NCBI GenBank assembly: GCA_031260975.1 | Contig: JAISKJ010000003.1 | Span: forward strand, 293,758-357,757 | DNA length: 64,000 nt | Source: Christensenellaceae bacterium | GTDB lineage: Bacteria > Bacillota > Clostridia > Christensenellales > UBA1242 | Direction of reading: 5' to 3' | Shown: positions 32,754-39,970 of the stretch, piece by piece | Numbering within the stretch: the stretch's first letter is position 1 | Layout of the letters: the number at the start of each line of letters is the position of its first letter | The notes under the pieces: model-generated | The model's database searches: none | What the model was told of the DNA's origin: nothing | Seen by the model: the letters and a program-made list of their open reading frames with translations, nothing else | Program-made: the position numbers and the translations under genes

Positions 32754-32919
32754 ATTTTTTCCTCCTTGTTTTGTCCTCCCCAAGACCCATGTTTAAAGCC
32801 CAAACCGCAGTGCGGCAACAAAGGGCTGTTAGTCTTAGGTGTGAATTTTAAATCACGAGCATAAACCCGTGATTTAATGAAACTGTGGCTATTATATCAC
32901 ACCAAACAAAAAAACGCAA
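32754..32919 (-). promoter_or_regulatory. rpsB promoter and structured leader
   Basis: Minus-strand TTGCGT (32919-32914), 17 nt, TATAAT (32896-32891). The leader of about 130 nt contains TAAATCACGGG..CTCGTGATTTA and AGCCC..GGGCT hairpins before the SD, consistent with S2 autogenous control, which is inferred. Confidence 0.6.
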
Positions 32920-33009
32920 GCGAAAAAAATGATACCTTGATGGTTTTTATGGGTTTATGCACAAATAACAGCCCGCGGCGGCTTTGCCGCTGCAGGGGCG
33001 TCCTTGAGC

Positions 33010-33044
33010 TTGCTTATTATTGCTTTTTATGTTAATATAATTGT
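33010..33044 (+). promoter_or_regulatory. Promoter directly before the radical SAM gene
   Basis: TTGCTT (33010-33015), 17 nt, TAATAT (33033-33038), then 6 nt to ATG 33045, without an SD between. A TATAAT also occurs at 33036-33041 with poorer spacing. Confidence 0.5.
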
Positions 33045-34145
33045 ATGTTACAAGAGATAATGAAATTGGGTGAATTAACTTTGCTGTCGGGATACAAGAA
33101 AAAGCAGCTTGCAAAACACAAGTTGCAGGATTTGTTTTGGGAGTGTACTTTGACTTGTAACGCAAAATGCAAACATTGCGGTAGCAGTGCTGAAAATAGA
33201 AAATATGACGGTGAATTGACAACCGATGAGATTAAAAATGCTTTTGCGCAGATAGCAAAAGACATGAACCCGAAAAAGATTTTAATAAATGTGACGGGCG
33301 GGGAGCCTTTAATGAGAGAGGATTTGTCTGATGTCATGGCTTATGCAAGTAAGCTGGGTTTCAGGTGGGGTATGGCTACTAACGGAATGTTGCTCAGCGA
33401 AGAAAATATCAGCAAGCTTAAGAGTGCGAATATGGAAACTATTTCTATAAGTATTGACGGAATTGGCACAATACATGATGATTTTAGGGGTGTTAAAGGC
33501 TCTTATGAGCGAATACTTAAAAATATAGAAAATTTGAAAAAAGCACAATTTGTAAGACATTTGCAGGTAACAACTATTTTTCATAAGGGAAACATATCAC
33601 AGCTTGAGCAGCTTTACGGTATTATGTCTAGCCTTGATTTGACCTCTTGGCGTGTTGGAGTAATGGACCCGATTGGCCGAGGCAAAGAAAACAAAGACTT
33701 GCTGCTTGACGGGCAGGAAATCAAGCATTTGTTGGATTTTGTTAAAAACAAAAACCGAAAAGGTAAACTGAAAATTACTTATGCGTGTCCGGGCTTTTTA
33801 GGTTTGGATTATGAAAAAACGGTGAGAGGGTATTATTTTAATTGTAGGACTGGTATAAATGTTGCAAGCATTTTGTATAACGGCGATTTATTTGTTTGTC
33901 CAAATGTTTCAAGACGGCCGGACCTCATACAAGGTAACATACGAACCGATAATTTTTTGGATGTTTGGAACAATAAATATAAGCAGTTCAGAACGCAGGA
34001 CAGAACGAAGTGTGAGCATTGCTCTGAATGTGAAAATTGGAAATATTGTTTGGGCGGAGCGTATCACACTTGGGATTTTGAAAAGGGTTTGCAAAAAATG
34101 TGCACCTATGATATGATGTATAAGGGAGAACAAAAGAATGTTTAA
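33045..34145 (+). CDS. Radical SAM/SPASM enzyme
   Basis: 366 residues. The radical-SAM cluster motif CNAKCKHC (Cys38, Cys42, Cys45) binds [4Fe-4S] and S-adenosylmethionine; TGGEPLM is the SAM-binding GGEP. A C-terminal SPASM domain for auxiliary clusters is visible: CRTGINV..GDLFVC, then KCEHCSECENWKYC..MC. The last repeat reads GGAY where many enzymes have GGC. SPASM enzymes usually modify peptides (thioether, epimer or C-C crosslinks) or protein side chains. The stop overlaps the next gene, a small membrane peptide with YGVP repeats, which is the likely substrate. The start appears leaderless; ATG 33060 is an alternative. Confidence 0.88.
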   Translation: MLQEIMKLGELTLLSGYKKKQLAKHKLQDLFWECTLTCNAKCKHCGSSAENRKYDGELTTDEIKNAFAQIAKDMNPKKILINVTGGEPLMREDLSDVMAYASKLGFRWGMATNGMLLSEENISKLKSANMETISISIDGIGTIHDDFRGVKGSYERILKNIENLKKAQFVRHLQVTTIFHKGNISQLEQLYGIMSSLDLTSWRVGVMDPIGRGKENKDLLLDGQEIKHLLDFVKNKNRKGKLKITYACPGFLGLDYEKTVRGYYFNCRTGINVASILYNGDLFVCPNVSRRPDLIQGNIRTDNFLDVWNNKYKQFRTQDRTKCEHCSECENWKYCLGGAYHTWDFEKGLQKMCTYDMMYKGEQKNV

Positions 34146-34431
34146 TTGGCTTTTTAACCTAAGAGCGGGACTTTTTTATGGTGTGCCTCAGGCAGAGTAT
34201 GGTGTGAGTTTATATGGAGTGCCTTCAGGTCCCAGCGTAGGCGAAATTTTTATGGCTATATTAAAATTCGTAATAATTCCTTTTATTATTCCTCTTGTTC
34301 TTACTATTGGCATTTTGGTGTATTCAAGACGGAAAGCTTTGTCAGGCATCAAAACTTTATGGTTAATTTTAATTGCATTACTCATCTATTTTGCGGGGTT
34401 TTTCTCACATTATATTGTTTATTCGCTTTAA
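34138..34431 (+). CDS. Small membrane peptide with YGVP repeats, candidate radical SAM substrate
   Basis: 97 residues. N-terminal amphipathic start MFNWLFNLRAG, then three near-repeats: YGVP (14-17), YGVS (21-24) and YGVP (26-29), in a segment rich in Tyr, Gly, Val and Pro. Two hydrophobic helices follow, at about 38-60 and 72-95. It overlaps the radical SAM gene by 8 nt, so the two are translationally coupled. The repeat has the look of a post-translational modification site, with the rest serving as a membrane anchor. No leader-cleavage motif, protease or exporter gene is adjacent. The family was not recognised; the substrate role is inference. Confidence 0.65.
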   Translation: MFNWLFNLRAGLFYGVPQAEYGVSLYGVPSGPSVGEIFMAILKFVIIPFIIPLVLTIGILVYSRRKALSGIKTLWLILIALLIYFAGFFSHYIVYSL

Positions 34432-34439
34432 CTCAAAAA

Positions 34440-34484
34440 TTAAAAAACGCAAGCCAAATGTTTTGATAGCTTAGCGTTTTTTAT
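34440..34484. terminator. Terminator after the YGVP gene
   Basis: AAAAAACGC-AAGC and GCTTAGCGTTTTTT pair across a 17-nt loop, with U-runs in both directions; the leftward gene ends nearby at 34544. Confidence 0.75.
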
Positions 34485-34543
34485 TGAATATAGTGGCATT
34501 AGTTGGTAGTGACCTCAACGGTCAGCTTGCGGGGAATCTTTTT

Positions 34544-34930
34544 TTAGCAACCCAAAATTTTGCTTGGCGGCACATCATTAGAACCGTATGTTTCTTTAAA
34601 AGATATGGTGTCTTCATAAAAGATTTCTGTTTTCTCCTGTGCATATTTTGCAACAGCGGCAAATAAGTTTATTTCCTCATCAATAAGCGGTCTTATATCA
34701 TGTCCGCAAAGCTTCAGTGCTGTTTGTTCATCAAGCTTTATAACATTGAAACCCCATTCAACCCATTGGTTATAAGTTTTCTTTGAGTCGTTGCACCATG
34801 GCTTATATCCTTGATCGGTTTTTTCACATATATAACATCGGGAGCTTATTTGGAATTTTGCTTCAGCACAGAGATTTCCGTTTTGGCATTGAAGAATATT
34901 TAAGGAGATCTCCTCGCTTTCTGTCTGCAT
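34544..34930 (-). CDS. Hypothetical protein, 128 aa
   Basis: Unrecognised. Several cysteines: LQCQNGNLCAEAKF and SRCYICEKTDQGYKPWCND suggest a possible metal or redox site, and the chain ends in Cys. The middle WVEWGFNVIKLDEQTALKLCG and the acidic C-terminal part look globular and cytoplasmic. The start ATG 34930 is chosen because GGAGG lies 8 nt before it; an in-frame ATG at 34945 overlaps that SD. A promoter TTGCAC, 17 nt, TATAAT lies upstream. Function unknown. Confidence 0.65.
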   Translation of the reverse strand: MQTESEEISLNILQCQNGNLCAEAKFQISSRCYICEKTDQGYKPWCNDSKKTYNQWVEWGFNVIKLDEQTALKLCGHDIRPLIDEEINLFAAVAKYAQEKTEIFYEDTISFKETYGSNDVPPSKILGC

Positions 34931-34968
34931 AATTTTTTCCTCCATATTTTTACATTATATCATAAATT

Positions 34969-35012
34969 CAACAAAAGTGCAATTCTTCTGTAGATAGGGC
35001 ACTTTTGTTGTC
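34969..35012. promoter_or_regulatory. Inverted repeat in a divergent promoter region
   Basis: CAACAAAAGTGC and GCACTTTTGTTG are complementary over 12 bp. The left arm contains the -35 TTGCAC of the leftward gene, so protein binding here would block its promoter; it could also be a leader hairpin for the rightward gene. Confidence 0.5.
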
Positions 35013-35085
35013 TGTTGCCTTCCAACATTTTCCAACATAAAGAGTGGCATGAGGTGACATACTAATGTTGGGGAGGTATATAGAT

Positions 35086-35259
35086 ATGATGAATGATGGT
35101 ATGATGTTTGCGCTTTTAACAGGAGCTGTTTTGGGTGCGGTGATAACCACTATGTGTAAACCGGCCAGAGAAATGGTTCAAAAAAGTGCTGATGCCATAG
35201 AAGAAAAAGTTAAGGCTATTAGCAAAAAAGTAAGCAATCAGCAAAAATCAAACAATTAA
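35086..35259 (+). CDS. Small YtxH-like membrane protein
   Basis: 57 residues: one glycine-spaced hydrophobic helix (FALLTGAVLGAVITTM) followed by a lysine-rich amphipathic tail (REMVQKSADAIEEKVKAISKKVS), the layout of YtxH-type general-stress proteins. ATG 35086 follows GGGGAGG by 9 nt. An in-frame ATG at 35065 also has a GAGGTG upstream and would add 7 residues. Role unknown. Confidence 0.6.
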   Translation: MMNDGMMFALLTGAVLGAVITTMCKPAREMVQKSADAIEEKVKAISKKVSNQQKSNN

Positions 35260-35266
35260 GTTTGTT

Positions 35267-35299
35267 GGTGCGGGTTTAAAAACCTGCACCATTTTATTT
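35267..35299 (+). terminator. Terminator after the YtxH-like gene
   Basis: GGTGCGGGTT-TAAA-AACCTGCACC followed by ATTTTATTT. Confidence 0.8.
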
Positions 35300-35347
35300 G
35301 TAAAATCTTTAAAAATGTGTTAAAATAAAAACAGCGAGGTAAAAGTT

Positions 35348-35758
35348 TTGCGAAAGCTAGGTTTAGATTTGGGCGATGTAAGGATAGGTATTGCACTCAG
35401 TGACCCTATGGGTATAATTGCAAGTGCACTTGAGGTTTATAATAGAGTAGAAATGCAGAAGGACCTTGAATACATAGCACATCTAACTAAGCAGCATCAG
35501 GTTGACACTATTGTTGTTGGGCTGCCTAAGAATATGGACGGAACTGAGGGTCCAAGGGCACAGATAACACGACAGTTTGGTGAGGACCTAAAAAAGCTGG
35601 TGGACTGCAAGGTATCATATCTTGACGAGCGTCTCAGCTCAGTTAGCGCTGAGCGGCTTTTGATAGAGGCGGATATGAGACGTGACAAGCGTAAAACCGT
35701 TATTGATAAAGTGGCCGCATCAATCATTTTGCAAAATTATCTTGACATTCACAGATAA
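35348..35758 (+). CDS. ruvX: RuvX/YqgF-family nuclease (16S rRNA pre-processing)
   Basis: 136 residues with the RNase H-like fold. LGLDLGDVRIGIALSD (catalytic Asp), VVGLPKNMDGTEGP and YLDERLSSVSAERLL are diagnostic; the last Asp is in KVAASIILQNYLD. In E. coli the orthologue processes the 5' end of 16S rRNA; a Holliday-junction role is also proposed. Start TTG 35348 with GAGGT upstream; promoter TTGTAA, 17 nt, TAAAAT precedes. Followed at 24 nt by a DUF1292 gene, the usual pairing. Confidence 0.92.
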   Translation: MRKLGLDLGDVRIGIALSDPMGIIASALEVYNRVEMQKDLEYIAHLTKQHQVDTIVVGLPKNMDGTEGPRAQITRQFGEDLKKLVDCKVSYLDERLSSVSAERLLIEADMRRDKRKTVIDKVAASIILQNYLDIHR

Positions 35759-35782
35759 CCTCGAAATTAAAGGAGAAAAATT

Positions 35783-36118
35783 ATGGCTGAAAAAATGAAC
35801 CCAATAGATGCTTTGTTTGACGAAAATAACAGCGACCCCATTAAATTGTTTAACGAAAAAGGTGAGGAAATAGCGTTTGACCAGATTGCCGTTATTCCAA
35901 AGGGCAAAAGGGTTTATGCAATTTTGAAGCCTATTGCGCCCATGGAAGGCCTTGCCGAAGATGAGGCTCTGGTTTTTCAGGTTGCTGACCCCAGCGATGT
36001 AGTCGGCGAGTATTTGACTTTGGTTACGGATATAGACCTGATAGACGAGGTGTTTGCTGTATACGACAAGCTTATGGATGAGGAAGATAAGAAAAGAGGG
36101 AACAAAGGAAGTAAATAA
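35783..36118 (+). CDS. DUF1292-family protein (YrzB-like)
   Basis: 111 residues, an acidic protein with the DUF1292 pattern: IKLFNEKGEEIAFDQIAVI, YAILKPI, DEALVFQV, and LVTDIDLIDEVFAVYDKL. Always near ruvX in Firmicutes; its function is not known. AAAGGAG before the ATG. Cotranscribed with ruvX, ended by a terminator. Confidence 0.85.
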   Translation: MAEKMNPIDALFDENNSDPIKLFNEKGEEIAFDQIAVIPKGKRVYAILKPIAPMEGLAEDEALVFQVADPSDVVGEYLTLVTDIDLIDEVFAVYDKLMDEEDKKRGNKGSK

Positions 36119-36187
36119 TTCCGGTTTCTTTCAGATTTTTTTGCAGTTTTCTGTTACCTTTTTTAGGGCAACGGTTTAGTGTGTATA

Positions 36188-36219
36188 AAAAATGACAGCG
36201 TTTTGTGCTGTCATTTTTG
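36188..36219 (+). terminator. Terminator after the DUF1292 gene
   Basis: AAAAATGACAGC-GTTTTGT-GCTGTCATTTTTG. Confidence 0.85.
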
Positions 36220-36312
36220 TAAACACACACAAACAATCCCCATAAAAATGTTTGGCGGATTTATTTAATTATTGTATAATAGAATATTAAATTAAAATGT
36301 GAGGTAAATAAT

Positions 36313-36879
36313 ATGATAGAGAACTATAGCAAAGTGCTTGATGATTTTGAGGATAAATTAAACAAACGAACAGACAGACTAAGTCAGGAATATTCTATTA
36401 TTAGAGCGGGTCGGGCAAATCCTAAAATTCTGGATAAAATTTTTGTGGATTATTACGGAACTCCAACGCCTATCGGACAGATGGCAAATATTACTGTGCC
36501 TGAGGCTCGTATGATTACCATATCGCCTTGGGATATTTCTTTGGTTAAAGAAGTTACAAAGGCTATTCAGTCAAGCGACCTTGGCGTTAATCCAAGTGAT
36601 GACGGAAGGATTATAAGACTGACTTTTCCGGCGCTGACTGAGGAGCGACGAAAAGAAATTGTCAAAGAAGTAAAGAAGATTTGCGAGGACGCAAAAATCG
36701 GCATAAGAAATGACAGGCATGATGTTTTGGAGTTTTTTAAGAAAGCCGAAAAAGACAAGGAAATGTCAAAGGACGAAATTACTAAGGCTGAGGCGGATGT
36801 TAAGAAGCTGATGGACAAATATAACTCTGAGGCTGATGAGCTTTGCCTCAAAAAAGAAAAGGAAGTATTGTCTGTTTAA
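36313..36879 (+). CDS. frr: Ribosome recycling factor
   Basis: 188 residues. With EF-G it splits post-termination ribosomes. Motifs: YSIIRAGRANPKILDKIFVDYYGTPTPIGQMANITVPEARM, PWDISLVKEVTKAIQSSDLGVNPSDDG, and LTEERRKEIVKEVKK. GTGAGGT precedes the ATG. Begins the frr-uppS-cdsA-rseP operon. The gene before it in many genomes, pyrH after tsf, is not here because rpsB-tsf lie elsewhere in the window. Confidence 0.96.
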   Translation: MIENYSKVLDDFEDKLNKRTDRLSQEYSIIRAGRANPKILDKIFVDYYGTPTPIGQMANITVPEARMITISPWDISLVKEVTKAIQSSDLGVNPSDDGRIIRLTFPALTEERRKEIVKEVKKICEDAKIGIRNDRHDVLEFFKKAEKDKEMSKDEITKAEADVKKLMDKYNSEADELCLKKEKEVLSV

Positions 36880-36902
36880 GACTATTTATCAGGAGAGATA
36901 AC

Positions 36903-37625
36903 GTGGGAATTTTTGGCAGAATAAAGAAAAAAGTTATAGACATAAAAAACATGCCCGAGCATGTTGCTTTTATTATGGATGGCAATGGCAGATGGGCCAA
37001 AAAGCGTGGAATGGACCGCACTTTTGGACACAAAGTGGGTTTTGAAAAAATAGAAAAAATTGTGCGTCACGCAAGCAGGATGGGTGTAAAAATTGTATCG
37101 TTTTATGCGTTTTCAACCGAAAATTGGAAGAGACCTCAAGACGAGGTTGATGCAATATTTAAAATTTTGACCGACAACATTGACAGGTTTGCCGATGAGT
37201 TTTATACCTCCAACATTAAGTTTAGAGTGTCAGGCGACATAAGTCCGCTGCCTGAGGGGCTTCAAAAGCAAGTAATTAATGCAACCGAAAAAACAAAGGG
37301 TAATACTGGGCTTATAGTGAATATTGCGCTGAATTATGGAAGCAGAGTGGAAATAATAACTGCGATAAATAAGCTTATTGCAGACGGCGTAAAAAAGGTG
37401 GATGAAGCAACATTTAGAAGGTATCTTCAGACCGAAAATTTGCCTGACCCTGATTTGGTTGTGCGAACAAGCGGAGAGTTGAGGCTTAGCAATTTTATGC
37501 TCTATCAGTGTGCATACTCCGAGCTTTATTTCCCCAAGATTTTCTGGCCGGACTTTGGTGAAAAAGAGTTTGACAAGGCTATCTGTGTTTATCAAGCACG
37601 AACGAGACGCCTTGGCGGTATCTAA
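36903..37625 (+). CDS. uppS: Undecaprenyl diphosphate synthase
   Basis: 240 residues, cis-prenyltransferase that makes the C55 carrier lipid for peptidoglycan. Diagnostic MDGNGRWAKKRG (catalytic Asp), SFYAFSTENWKRP and VRTSGELRLSNFMLYQCAYSELYF. GTG 36903 is the start because AGGAG lies 7 nt upstream; the open frame before it overlaps frr. Requires farnesyl and isopentenyl diphosphate, yet no isoprenoid precursor gene lies in this operon. Confidence 0.95.
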   Translation: MGIFGRIKKKVIDIKNMPEHVAFIMDGNGRWAKKRGMDRTFGHKVGFEKIEKIVRHASRMGVKIVSFYAFSTENWKRPQDEVDAIFKILTDNIDRFADEFYTSNIKFRVSGDISPLPEGLQKQVINATEKTKGNTGLIVNIALNYGSRVEIITAINKLIADGVKKVDEATFRRYLQTENLPDPDLVVRTSGELRLSNFMLYQCAYSELYFPKIFWPDFGEKEFDKAICVYQARTRRLGGI

Positions 37626-37635
37626 AAGGATTGTT

Positions 37636-38586
37636 ATGGAAAGTAAATTAATGAAAAGAGTAATCACAAGTGCGCTTTTGATTGTGACGCTTGCGGTGTT
37701 TCTGGTTATGCATGTGGTGCATGCCATAGCGTTTGACTTTATGATTGTAGGTCTTAGCCTTTTGGGCACACATGAGGTGCTGAGACTTTTGAAGGGCATG
37801 GGCAGACCGACCTATTCGGTTGAAGCTTATATATATCCCGTTCTGTTGTTTTTGCTTGTATTGCTTAGTCAGATATGGGCGTTTACAGCGCTGACTGTGT
37901 TCCTTGTTGGACTTGGGCTTATGGCTTTGTTATATGTCATTACTCTTTTGTTTAATTTGTTTGTTGACCGGACAACCACTGAGCAGGACGGTTTTAGACA
38001 GGGCACGGGCATGAGCAAAAAAGAGTTTGTAATTTTTAAGACTAACAACACAGCGTTTACATTTTTGTATCCAAACTTTTTGTTAGTATTTTTATACATG
38101 ATAAATCATATTAATAATTTAGGGTTTGGAAGAATTTCCGATACATATTCCGCGGGTTATATTGCGTTGTTTGGAATTATTCTGGTGTTTTTTATTACTA
38201 TGTTCAGCGACAGTGCCGGTTACATTTTTGGAAGTCTTATAAAGGGCCCCAAGATATACCCGAAGCTCAGCCCCAAAAAAACATGGTCGGGCAGCGTATT
38301 CAGTTTGCTGGGCGGAATTGTGGGAGCGTTGACTGTATACTTTAGTTTTGCTGCAATCTTTCCGGAGGTTTATAGTATAATTGCTTGGTGGAAGATTATG
38401 CTTATAGGGCTGTTTGGTTCGGTAGTTTCTCAGGCTGGGGATGCATTTGAATCGTTTTTAAAGAGAAGAGCGGGCGTTGACGAAGCAGGAAATCTTCTTC
38501 CGGGTCACGGCGGCATGATGGACAGAATTGACGGACTTATTTTTAGTGTGCCGTTTGTATTTATCTGTTTATTGCTTATGCTATAA
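37636..38586 (+). CDS. cdsA: Phosphatidate cytidylyltransferase
   Basis: 316 residues, polytopic membrane enzyme that makes CDP-diacylglycerol for phospholipids. Several hydrophobic helices; the signature region near the C-terminus reads ESFLKRRAGVDEAGNLLPGH followed by GGMMDRIDG. The family's KD pair before it is replaced by DE, a small departure. ATG 37636 follows AAAAGGA. Usually followed by dxr; here rseP comes directly after. Confidence 0.93.
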   Translation: MESKLMKRVITSALLIVTLAVFLVMHVVHAIAFDFMIVGLSLLGTHEVLRLLKGMGRPTYSVEAYIYPVLLFLLVLLSQIWAFTALTVFLVGLGLMALLYVITLLFNLFVDRTTTEQDGFRQGTGMSKKEFVIFKTNNTAFTFLYPNFLLVFLYMINHINNLGFGRISDTYSAGYIALFGIILVFFITMFSDSAGYIFGSLIKGPKIYPKLSPKKTWSGSVFSLLGGIVGALTVYFSFAAIFPEVYSIIAWWKIMLIGLFGSVVSQAGDAFESFLKRRAGVDEAGNLLPGHGGMMDRIDGLIFSVPFVFICLLLML

Positions 38587-38634
38587 ATATTCAAATCTAT
38601 TTGGTTTTAAATTTTAAAAAAGGAACCGTAAAAA

Positions 38635-39939
38635 TTGTCACAATTATTAAGCATATCATCATTTTTATCGTCCGCATTATATATACTTCTGGCCATTCTT
38701 GTGCTTTTGGTTATGGTAACAATTCACGAACTAGGGCACTATACGGCAGGCAAACTTCTGAAGTTTAAGATAAACGAGTTTGCTGTAGGCTTTGGAAAGG
38801 TACTGTGGAGTAAAGTAAACAAGGCGGGTGAAAAGATTTCGCTAAGGCTTTTTCCCCTTGGCGGATATTGTGCTTTTGAGGATGAAGAGGGTAAGGACGG
38901 GAAAGAAAATCCAGATTCTTTTATAAAGCAGAAACCATGGAAAAGATTGGTTGTGCTTTTTATGGGGCCGTTTTTCAATCTGATTTCGGCGGTGTTCTTT
39001 TCATTTATATTTTTGTTGGCTTACGGTTATGCTGACAGAGTTCAGGTAACAAAGGTAGATGCGGACTTCAGAGTTGCTGCCGGTATTGTTCAGGAAACTG
39101 ATTGGTTTATGGAAGGCGATGTTATTTTGGCTGTTAACGGAGAGCGCACAAATTTTGTGTATGACAAATATTTTTCAAATCTTGCGGTGAGTTTTGACGA
39201 AGGTGAGACATATGAGGTTTTGGTAAAGCGTGATGGGCAGGAGCTTACGCTTGTAGTGAGTAATGCCTATAAACCCATTCAAAGCCGAGTTGAGACTGAA
39301 AGCAACAGCAGGTTTTATGCAATAAACGGCAGAGATTATATTTATAGAATTTATGCGGGTGCAGACGGAAAGCTGGTTTTGACCAACACTAAAAATACTG
39401 ACGTAAATTATACCAGCGATGAAAACGGAATTTGGCTCATTGGTGACGTTAAAATTAAAGCAACGCTGACCCATGACAGCATTACAAGTGAGGATTATTA
39501 CAGCCTTGGCTTGCTGTGGGGCGGAATTGAGCATGATTTTTATAAGTACGGATTTTTTGAGGCTATAGGGCAGTCGTTTGTGTTTGCCTTTGGCTGGGCG
39601 TGGAAGGTTTTGGTGATTTTGTGGGGGCTTATCACCGGCGGCATTGCTCTTAGCGGGGTGGGCGGTCCTATAACTACCATCACAACCATTGCAAGTGCTA
39701 CGCAGATGAACTTTGCAAACTTCTTCTTGTTATTGCCTTTAATTTCGGCGAACTTGGCGGTATTCAATCTTTTGCCGTTCCCGGCTTTGGATGGTGCCCG
39801 AATGGTGTTTGTAGCCCTTGAAGGGATATTCCGGAAACCCGTTGTCAGCCGAAATGTTGAAGCATATATTCATTTTGGCGGACTGATAGTTTTATTTGCA
39901 TTTGTTATCATAATTGATATCATACATTTCTTAGTATAA
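38635..39939 (+). CDS. rseP: Site-2 intramembrane metalloprotease RseP
   Basis: 434 residues. Zinc motif HELGH (31-35) in the first transmembrane helix and the third-helix motif NLLPFPALDGARM, with a PDZ domain between. It carries out regulated intramembrane proteolysis of anti-sigma factors and signal peptides. Start TTG 38635, with AGGA upstream; no in-frame ATG lies before the catalytic helix except one inside it. The region around residues 220-300 is longer than in many homologues. Ended by a bidirectional terminator. Confidence 0.94.
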   Translation: MSQLLSISSFLSSALYILLAILVLLVMVTIHELGHYTAGKLLKFKINEFAVGFGKVLWSKVNKAGEKISLRLFPLGGYCAFEDEEGKDGKENPDSFIKQKPWKRLVVLFMGPFFNLISAVFFSFIFLLAYGYADRVQVTKVDADFRVAAGIVQETDWFMEGDVILAVNGERTNFVYDKYFSNLAVSFDEGETYEVLVKRDGQELTLVVSNAYKPIQSRVETESNSRFYAINGRDYIYRIYAGADGKLVLTNTKNTDVNYTSDENGIWLIGDVKIKATLTHDSITSEDYYSLGLLWGGIEHDFYKYGFFEAIGQSFVFAFGWAWKVLVILWGLITGGIALSGVGGPITTITTIASATQMNFANFFLLLPLISANLAVFNLLPFPALDGARMVFVALEGIFRKPVVSRNVEAYIHFGGLIVLFAFVIIIDIIHFLV

Positions 39940-39942
39940 AAG

Positions 39943-39970
39943 AAGGCATAGTAAATAACTATGCCTTTTT
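39943..39970. terminator. Bidirectional terminator between rseP and the PolC-like gene
   Basis: AAGGCATAGT-AAATA-ACTATGCCTTTTT between convergent genes. Confidence 0.88.

Noticed and set aside
34138-34431. A classic secreted RiPP precursor
   Set aside because: There is no double-Gly or signal-peptidase leader and two membrane helices follow the repeats, so only a membrane-bound substrate role is proposed.
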